From: Candidatus Omnitrophota bacterium
GTDB taxonomy: Bacteria > Omnitrophota > Gorgyraeia > 2-02-FULL-51-18 > JAGOUK01
Direction: 5' to 3'
Assembly: GCA_020058965.1 (NCBI GenBank)
Contig: JAGVCY010000103.1
Location: 1 to 11,366 of the forward strand
Length of the DNA stretch: 11,366 nucleotides
This document shows positions 7,144 to 11,366 of the stretch, piece after piece (the stretch's first letter is position 1; each line of letters starts with the position of its first letter). The notes under the pieces are model-generated. The model did not search any database. It was not told where the DNA came from and worked only from the letters and a program-made list of their open reading frames with translations. Both the position numbers and the translations under genes were made by a program.

Positions 7144-8789
7144 AGGGAGCGTGTTTCTTTGCCGTTGATCGGAAAACCCGACAATGTGTCACTCAATTTT
7201 TGCGCAATACGCTGAACCAACTCCATCTCGGATGCCTCAAAGGTTTTATGAAATGTAAGCGTGGAAAGATTCAGCACGCCAATCGGGGTGGATTGACGCC
7301 ATAGAGGGATACAGGCAAGGGATTTGACATGCATCGCTGCGCCCTCCTCCGGCTTCATCCGCGAAATACAAATTACTTTCATGTCTTTGAGCGAGACTCC
7401 TGCGATCCCCTCCCCCATCGCGAAGGTCCGCCCCGAGAACGGGTACACGCGATAACCCTTGGCGGCAAAAGTACGAAGGCGTTTCTCCCGAGGATCCAGA
7501 ATCATGATCGACGCGCGCTCGACGCCGGTCAGATCCAAAAAAGCGTTCAGATACCGATCCAGGGATTCCTCCCATTGGACAGTTCGTTCGGGCGTCAAAT
7601 CCCTTTCAACCGCCGCGACCAACTTAGCGTGTTTTTGATTGCGCAAAAAATTCTGCAGACCAAAAATCGATGCGCTCGCAGTTTTGGCAAAACGCTCCAA
7701 AAGCTTGGCGCGTTCCGGTGTGATGTGATGGCCATCCGCCGATGCCGCCCACAAAAATCCAATTGGCTCGTCGTGAAATGCCAATGGAAATAAGCCATAC
7801 TCCTTGGCTTCGCGAAGCTGCGACGGAGAAAATATCAGTTCCAGATCATCCCGGGTGTCGCGCCGGATAATCTTACGGAAGGGAGGTTCAAAGAGCGTTT
7901 CTCTGAAGTCGGGCACGAGAACAGACAGCCGGCACTCCTGGCTAAGTTCGGCGCGAGAAGAAGATTGGCCCGGTTTGGGAGAATAAACCCGAATCTTTGT
8001 TTTGCGCTCATCCAACAAACCGCAGCACAATTCAACACCCGCCGGCATGAGCTTGGATGATGAGCGAAACAAAATTCCAACGGCCGTGATCACATCCCGA
8101 GCATGCTCCAAGCGCCTCGAAAGCTCATAAACTTCCCGGTATCGAGCCGCTGATGAATCCTCGAGCTTGCGGTTAATCTTAGTCACGGCCTTATCCAGCT
8201 GCGAAAATTGCTTGGAGCTTACCGAAAACAGGTCGCGCTCCAGCGTTTCGATCTGACGCCGCATGGTCTCATTTTGAGACCGGGCATCCGCGGACTTGCG
8301 CTCCCATTGCGCCTGAACATCTTGAAAGTAGGTCAGGGCCATAACCGAGGTTCCGAATTGAGCCAATTCGTCCAGAATCAGCAGAGTTTGCGGCGCAGGA
8401 GGATTGCCGGCATCTTCACCCAACAGCGAAACACAGGCTTCTCTAAATAAATGCACACACAACAAAACCTCTTCAAATGGCGTGGACAGTTCAAAAAAAA
8501 GTCGGGCCGATTTTTTAAGCTCCTCGACAAATTGATTTAAGTCAAATTCATCGAGACATTCGAGATAATGTCTTGATAAAGGGTCAAAGATTCTACGCAC
8601 GCGGGATGGAGTGAGCAGGGGGCGTTGATTGAAGTGCTCGATGTAGCGGCGGACCCATTCATCGGTGATCCGATCTTCGGACTCGCGTAAACGGCGAACG
8701 GTTTGTACAAAAACTTCCTGAGAGCGCAGGAGGCCAATCTTAGACTGAAGCGCCCCGAGGTCGGTCGCGAGTTCGTCGGCACCGCTCAT
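7140..8789 (-). CDS. Double-GAF sensor-like protein with helical N-terminus and coiled coil
   Basis: This 549-residue, probably cytoplasmic protein has no visible transmembrane segment. Residues 1-155 are helix-rich and resemble the small helical sensor domains found before signalling modules. Residues about 155-232 are charged and likely form a coiled coil and dimer stalk. Residues about 232-378 look like a divergent GAF domain with an FGLQNFL-type end helix. Residues about 403-538 are a clearer GAF domain: GVERASIMILD (422-432), AKGY (443-446), MGEGIAGVSLKD (458-469), IPLW....PIGVLNLST (494-510) and a final helix. No kinase, cyclase, phosphatase or DNA-binding output domain follows; the protein stops soon after the second GAF, so it must act through a partner or be a ligand-binding regulator. 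The start is an ATGA overlap with the preceding gene, and its own stop overlaps the helicase start the same way. The ligand is unknown. Confidence 0.8.
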   Translation of the reverse strand: MSGADELATDLGALQSKIGLLRSQEVFVQTVRRLRESEDRITDEWVRRYIEHFNQRPLLTPSRVRRIFDPLSRHYLECLDEFDLNQFVEELKKSARLFFELSTPFEEVLLCVHLFREACVSLLGEDAGNPPAPQTLLILDELAQFGTSVMALTYFQDVQAQWERKSADARSQNETMRRQIETLERDLFSVSSKQFSQLDKAVTKINRKLEDSSAARYREVYELSRRLEHARDVITAVGILFRSSSKLMPAGVELCCGLLDERKTKIRVYSPKPGQSSSRAELSQECRLSVLVPDFRETLFEPPFRKIIRRDTRDDLELIFSPSQLREAKEYGLFPLAFHDEPIGFLWAASADGHHITPERAKLLERFAKTASASIFGLQNFLRNQKHAKLVAAVERDLTPERTVQWEESLDRYLNAFLDLTGVERASIMILDPREKRLRTFAAKGYRVYPFSGRTFAMGEGIAGVSLKDMKVICISRMKPEEGAAMHVKSLACIPLWRQSTPIGVLNLSTLTFHKTFEASEMELVQRIAQKLSDTLSGFPINGKETRSL

Positions 8790-9217
8790 AGGGAAGCGGC
8801 GGAAGTTTGAGATTCAGATGGGGTGACGACGGCTTCCGAAGGAGTGGAGAGAACAAATTCGGGTTCAATCATCGGCTTGTTTTCCTGTGTGAGCGTAAAC
8901 GGAAAAGTGAACAGTTCAAATAGACCCACCGCTGTGCGCTGAACCGCTCTGCCCGATCCATGAATCACGCCCCAGGTAGCAGCCGCGCCCACGCCATGTT
9001 TGTTGCCAATTTCTCGAACCCCGGCAGGAATTTCAAGCCAGCCCAATGCCGTGTTGGCAGAACCCCGGCTAAGTCGCTTGCCCATCATGTCCAGGGGGGT
9101 TGATTTTTTTACGGGCGCACTGACTGCCTCAGCCGACGCAGGCAGCGCGAGCAGGAGTCCCGCCAAAACGAGTGTTGCGGCCGTGGCGACTGGGCGAATC
9201 CGAGGCAATGCGATCAT
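8786..9217 (-). CDS. Secreted protein resembling exosortase system-associated family TIGR04073
   Basis: This is a small (143 aa) exported protein. A signal peptide is evident: basic residues R6 and R8, a hydrophobic run at about 10-25 and an ALPASA cleavage context (24-29). The mature part has the features I associate with TIGR04073, a family named for occurring in genomes with exosortase: MGKRLSRGSANTALGWLEIP (45-64), a conserved glycine-rich helix GVGAAATWGVIHGSGRAV (75-92), then VGLFELFTFPF (97-107) and an Ile/Glu-Pro end (IEPEF, 117-121), followed by a Ser/Thr-rich tail. Its molecular role is unknown; location is probably periplasm or outer surface. It has ATGA overlaps on both sides (BFN upstream, GAF gene downstream). 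The family call rests on remembered pattern only, so I give it moderate confidence; the export signal is clear. Confidence 0.72.
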   Translation of the reverse strand: MIALPRIRPVATAATLVLAGLLLALPASAEAVSAPVKKSTPLDMMGKRLSRGSANTALGWLEIPAGVREIGNKHGVGAAATWGVIHGSGRAVQRTAVGLFELFTFPFTLTQENKPMIEPEFVLSTPSEAVVTPSESQTSAASL

Positions 9218-9864
9218 CCGCGCGGTCCAGTCGGCGGGTCTAAATCTTCGTCCTCACCATCTTCTTCCTCATCCTCGCCGCCAACCTCTTCATCGGATCC
9301 ATCCTCATCATCCGCGTCCTCACCCACTTCCTCTGCATTGGGTCCTAGAAAATAATCGGCAGATTTTTTTTTACCGGGCGATGCTTCCAGATTTTTAAAA
9401 AACTCTTCCGCCGTCATCGTTTTGAGATCTTCCTTGAAGCGATCCACCTCGTCTTTGCTGATTGGCTTTTCGACTGTGGGACATTTCTCGAGAACCACAG
9501 GATCAATAAAAATCGGGCTCTTCGTTCGAACGGCGATTGCCAGCGAGTCGGATGGCCTGGCATCTATTGTAAAAACCTGGCCTTTGAGCGAAAGGGTGAT
9601 CTCGGCGTAATAACTATTTTCTTTGATATCCGTGATGGTGACTCTGTCGACCTGAACTCCCATCGCATGGAACATGTTGATAATGAGGTCGTGCGTCAGG
9701 GGGCGGGGGAACTTTTCACCGTTCATTTCGAGCGCAATTGCATTGCCTTCACTGACACCGATCCAGATAGGCACTAGGCGGGTTTTTTCGATATCCTCAA
9801 GAACTACGACATACTGCGGCAACGGAAAAAGCGAAACCAATGACGAAATAAACGCTTGTTTCAT
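9214..9864 (-). CDS. Bifunctional nuclease (BFN/DUF151) family protein with acidic tail
   Basis: Members of the BFN/DUF151 family have been reported to have RNase and DNase activity; function here is inferred. With ATG at 9864 the protein has 216 residues. The conserved core spans about 1-160: RLVPIWIGVSEGNAIAL (29-45), RPLTHDLIINM (54-64), YYAEITL (85-91) and IDARPSDSLAIAVR (100-113), then a helical EEFFKNLE end (153-160). After a basic KKK (165-167) comes a disordered tail in which 22 of 32 residues at 178-209 are Asp or Glu. The upstream parA stop is 2 nt before this ATG; an in-frame TTG at 9870 would instead overlap that stop by 4 nt and add two residues. Coupling to parA translation is likely either way. 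The stop overlaps the next gene by 4 bp (ATGA). Confidence 0.88.
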   Translation of the reverse strand: MKQAFISSLVSLFPLPQYVVVLEDIEKTRLVPIWIGVSEGNAIALEMNGEKFPRPLTHDLIINMFHAMGVQVDRVTITDIKENSYYAEITLSLKGQVFTIDARPSDSLAIAVRTKSPIFIDPVVLEKCPTVEKPISKDEVDRFKEDLKTMTAEEFFKNLEASPGKKKSADYFLGPNAEEVGEDADDEDGSDEEVGGEDEEEDGEDEDLDPPTGPRG

Positions 9865-9866
9865 GC

Positions 9867-10952
9867 TCAATCAATCTCAATCACCGAGTCAATGCCGCCG
9901 AAGGGGTTGGGTTCGGCGAGGTTGTTCGACGGGTCGGCGACCCACTTGCCATCGACCACAAATTTGTACCGATAGCGTCCGGGCTCCAAAATCACGCGCT
10001 TCTGCCAAGTGCCTTTTCCTTGATCCCATAGTTTTGATGATTCATCCAGCCGCCAATTATTGAAGTCACCCACTAAAAAAACCTGCGATGCGGTAGTCCC
10101 TTGAAATGAAAAGTCCCGAACGCGGGAGCGCGTGTCAATCCGGGATCGATTCTCCAATGGGATACGGCTTTCGACTTGGATGCTACCGTCGCCAAGTTGC
10201 GCCACCAACTCATGCGCCAACGCGTCGTAATCCAGCGCAGCCCGGGACCGCGGGTCGTGATGACGAACCGGAATCCCCGCCTGCTGAGATTCCCGGCAAG
10301 CAACATTTTGGTGAATCGTTGTGCTGAATAAATTATCCTTAAAAGCCTCCCGCACGCGCTCCATCATGCTTTTGGCAAAGCGGCTCCGCAGGTCCACCAT
10401 GGTCATGAGCGCGCAGACGCGGGGAGCATGCTGCATTTTTACCCGAATGAGCTCGATCATACTCAGAAGTTTGGCAACCCCAAAAAGCGCGAAAGAACTC
10501 AGCTCAATGGGCACCAGAGCAAGATCCGATGCAAATAAAGCGTTAAAAGTTAAGAAGCCCAGACTTGGCGGACAATCGAGGATGATGTATTCATACGGGA
10601 ACACAAGATTTTCCAAAATCTGTTTCAGCTTGCCGACCGCCTGATCTTTTTCAACGAACTCCTGCTCAATCGTGGAAAGAAGCACATGGCCGGGCGCAAT
10701 ATCAAAATGCTCCGAATACGGACGGATGATGTTTTCCATAAATTGCTTTTGATCCGATCGGTCGGACAGGACATTGTAAATCGTCGCCCCGAGTGATTCC
10801 GGCCTCAGTCCCAGTCCGATCGACGCGTGGGTTTGAGGGTCCAAATCAATCAAAAGCGTCCGATGACCCATCGCGGCCAATGACGCAGCCAGATTGATAG
10901 CCGTGGTGGTCTTGGCGCAGCCGCCTTTTTGATTCGTGACGGCAATGATCAT
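9867..10952 (-). CDS. ParA/Soj-like ATPase fused to a C-terminal CBM48 (glycogen-binding-like) domain
   Basis: The N-terminal part is a ParA/MinD-superfamily ATPase. It shows the deviant Walker A KGGCAKTT (9-16, signature K9 and catalytic-type K14), LLIDLDPQ (33-40), Walker B IILDCPPS (123-130) and the Soj-like end with NVACRESQQAGIPVRHHDPRS (216-236). Such ATPases dimerise on ATP, bind DNA or membrane and position chromosomes or other cargo. After a linker (about 255-278), residues 278-361 form an E-set/AMPK-beta-like domain: VFLVGDFNNW (291-300), PGRYRYKFVVDGKWVADP (324-341) and NPFGGIDSVIEID (349-361). The start is Met at 10952, with AAGGAG 8 nt upstream; an earlier in-frame ATG at 10982 lacks such a site and would add 10 unrelated residues. 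The start overlaps the upstream stop by 4 bp. No parB or parS is visible, so classic partitioning is unproven. Confidence 0.9.
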   Translation of the reverse strand: MIIAVTNQKGGCAKTTTAINLAASLAAMGHRTLLIDLDPQTHASIGLGLRPESLGATIYNVLSDRSDQKQFMENIIRPYSEHFDIAPGHVLLSTIEQEFVEKDQAVGKLKQILENLVFPYEYIILDCPPSLGFLTFNALFASDLALVPIELSSFALFGVAKLLSMIELIRVKMQHAPRVCALMTMVDLRSRFAKSMMERVREAFKDNLFSTTIHQNVACRESQQAGIPVRHHDPRSRAALDYDALAHELVAQLGDGSIQVESRIPLENRSRIDTRSRVRDFSFQGTTASQVFLVGDFNNWRLDESSKLWDQGKGTWQKRVILEPGRYRYKFVVDGKWVADPSNNLAEPNPFGGIDSVIEID

Positions 10953-11366
10953 GTAATCGTCTCCTTCTCGATCGGCACCCATTGTAAATTGCGCACCAGA
11001 ATGGTTGCGTCAGCCGCATTCCCTGTCCGCTGACTTCCAAATTCAATTCGGAGTTGCTGAATCGAATTGGGATTAAAAAACCGCGTGGGCTCGAAGTCGA
11101 TCACGGCCGTCTGCCATTCGGTCGTAAGTCCCCGCTCAAACGGAATCAGCGACTTCCAATTGAGGCTGGTATTTCCGGCCGAGTCTTTGAGAACGATCTC
11201 GATTTGCTCACCGCCATTTAATCCCCGCGCTTCAAAGTACAGGCGCTTCCCAATCGCCGGGAGTGGGGGGTTAAAAACAGCGTGAGCATACGCAAGTCCC
11301 GAAACCGTCGAATTGTTCAGGACCAGCTGCTGCTTATCGCGGGTGCTTCTTAAGAGGGCGGCTCCT
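10949..11366 (-). CDS. Beta-rich protein of unknown function, possible carbohydrate-binding-like sandwich (N-terminus cut by right edge)
   Basis: A reverse-strand frame is open from the right edge to TGA at 10949-10951, giving 138 visible C-terminal residues; the start is outside the window. I do not recognise a named family. The pattern of alternating hydrophobic strands, RLYFEARGLNGGEQIEIVLKD (41-61, in two strands), WKSLIPFERG (70-79), TEWQTAVIDFE (82-92), IQQLRIEFG (102-110) and ATILVRNLQWV (120-130), resembles galactose-binding-like or CBM jelly-roll domains often attached to carbohydrate-active or surface proteins. That is fold-level inference. It ends soon after the last strand (PIEKETIT), so the domain is C-terminal. 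The stop overlaps the parA-CBM48 start (ATGA) and the coding end contains that gene's ribosome binding site, so the two are probably co-translated. Whether it is exported depends on the unseen N-terminus. Confidence 0.75.
   Translation of the reverse strand, partial: GAALLRSTRDKQQLVLNNSTVSGLAYAHAVFNPPLPAIGKRLYFEARGLNGGEQIEIVLKDSAGNTSLNWKSLIPFERGLTTEWQTAVIDFEPTRFFNPNSIQQLRIEFGSQRTGNAADATILVRNLQWVPIEKETIT
10961..10966 (-). promoter_or_regulatory. Ribosome binding site of parA-CBM48
   Basis: AAGGAG on the minus strand lies 8 nt before the ATG at 10952, within the last codons of the upstream gene. It is the strongest Shine-Dalgarno in the window and decides the start in favour of 10952 over 10982. 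Confidence 0.8.

Noticed and set aside
9240-9340. Simple tandem repeat (recurring CTTC/CATC/CTC triplets)
   Set aside because: The irregular low-complexity DNA is explained by Asp/Glu codons of the BFN acidic tail; no fixed repeat unit is present.
9000-9398. A 132-codon plus-strand open frame
   Set aside because: It is antisense to the TIGR04073-like gene and to the acidic tail of the BFN gene; its His/Pro-rich run is the complement of the Asp/Glu codons.
9867-10952. Plasmid or chromosome partition locus (parABS)
   Set aside because: No ParB gene and no repeated palindromic parS-like sites are visible next to it; the C-terminal CBM48-like domain suggests another cargo.
10953-10982. Upstream ATG at 10982 as the parA start
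   Set aside because: The added ten residues resemble no ParA N-terminus, there is no ribosome binding site before it, and AAGGAG is correctly placed for the ATG at 10952.
1-11366. CRISPR array, tRNA, rRNA, IS element or prophage remnants
   Set aside because: No regular direct repeats, transposase, integrase, cloverleaf or terminal inverted repeats were seen; nearly every base is explained by intact genes.

Overview
The window looks like ordinary chromosomal DNA of a Gram-negative-type, oxygen-respiring bacterium. Coding density is close to complete: there is no gene-free stretch over 300 bases, and the largest intergenic gap is 30 bp. Supporting clues are a complete glutathione biosynthesis pair, the last two enzymes of heme A synthesis, a secreted protein resembling the exosortase-associated TIGR04073 family, and a ParA ATPase fused to a glycogen-binding (CBM48-like) domain. 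Together these recall uncultivated lineages such as Omnitrophota or other exosortase-bearing phyla. That assignment is a low-confidence inference; no rRNA or other phylogenetic marker is present.

Left part (1-2063): glutamate-cysteine ligase (minus strand, cut by the left edge) and glutathione synthase (plus strand) are divergent, with only 30 bp between their start codons. The plus-strand gene ends by overlapping, tail to tail, the last gene of the large minus-strand cluster by 20 bp, and no terminator is visible between them.

Right part (2044-11366): nine consecutive minus-strand genes, read from right to left. They are a truncated beta-rich protein (cut by the right edge), ParA-CBM48, a bifunctional-nuclease (DUF151) protein with an acidic tail, a TIGR04073-like secreted protein, a double-GAF sensor-like protein, a UvrD/PcrA-type helicase, a 12-TM MFS transporter, heme A synthase (CtaA/COX15) and heme O synthase (CtaB/COX10). 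Every junction is an overlap or a gap of at most 4 nt; four are ATGA overlaps. This points to one long, translationally coupled transcript whose promoter lies right of the window.

How they work together: CtaB makes heme O from heme B and CtaA oxidises it to heme A for cytochrome oxidase, whose subunits are not in the window. GshA and GshB make glutathione. The ParA, nuclease, TIGR04073-like and GAF genes have no established common pathway. The ParA-CBM48 fusion next to another apparently beta-sandwich protein is the most unusual part. There is no CRISPR array, IS element, tRNA, rRNA or integration site.
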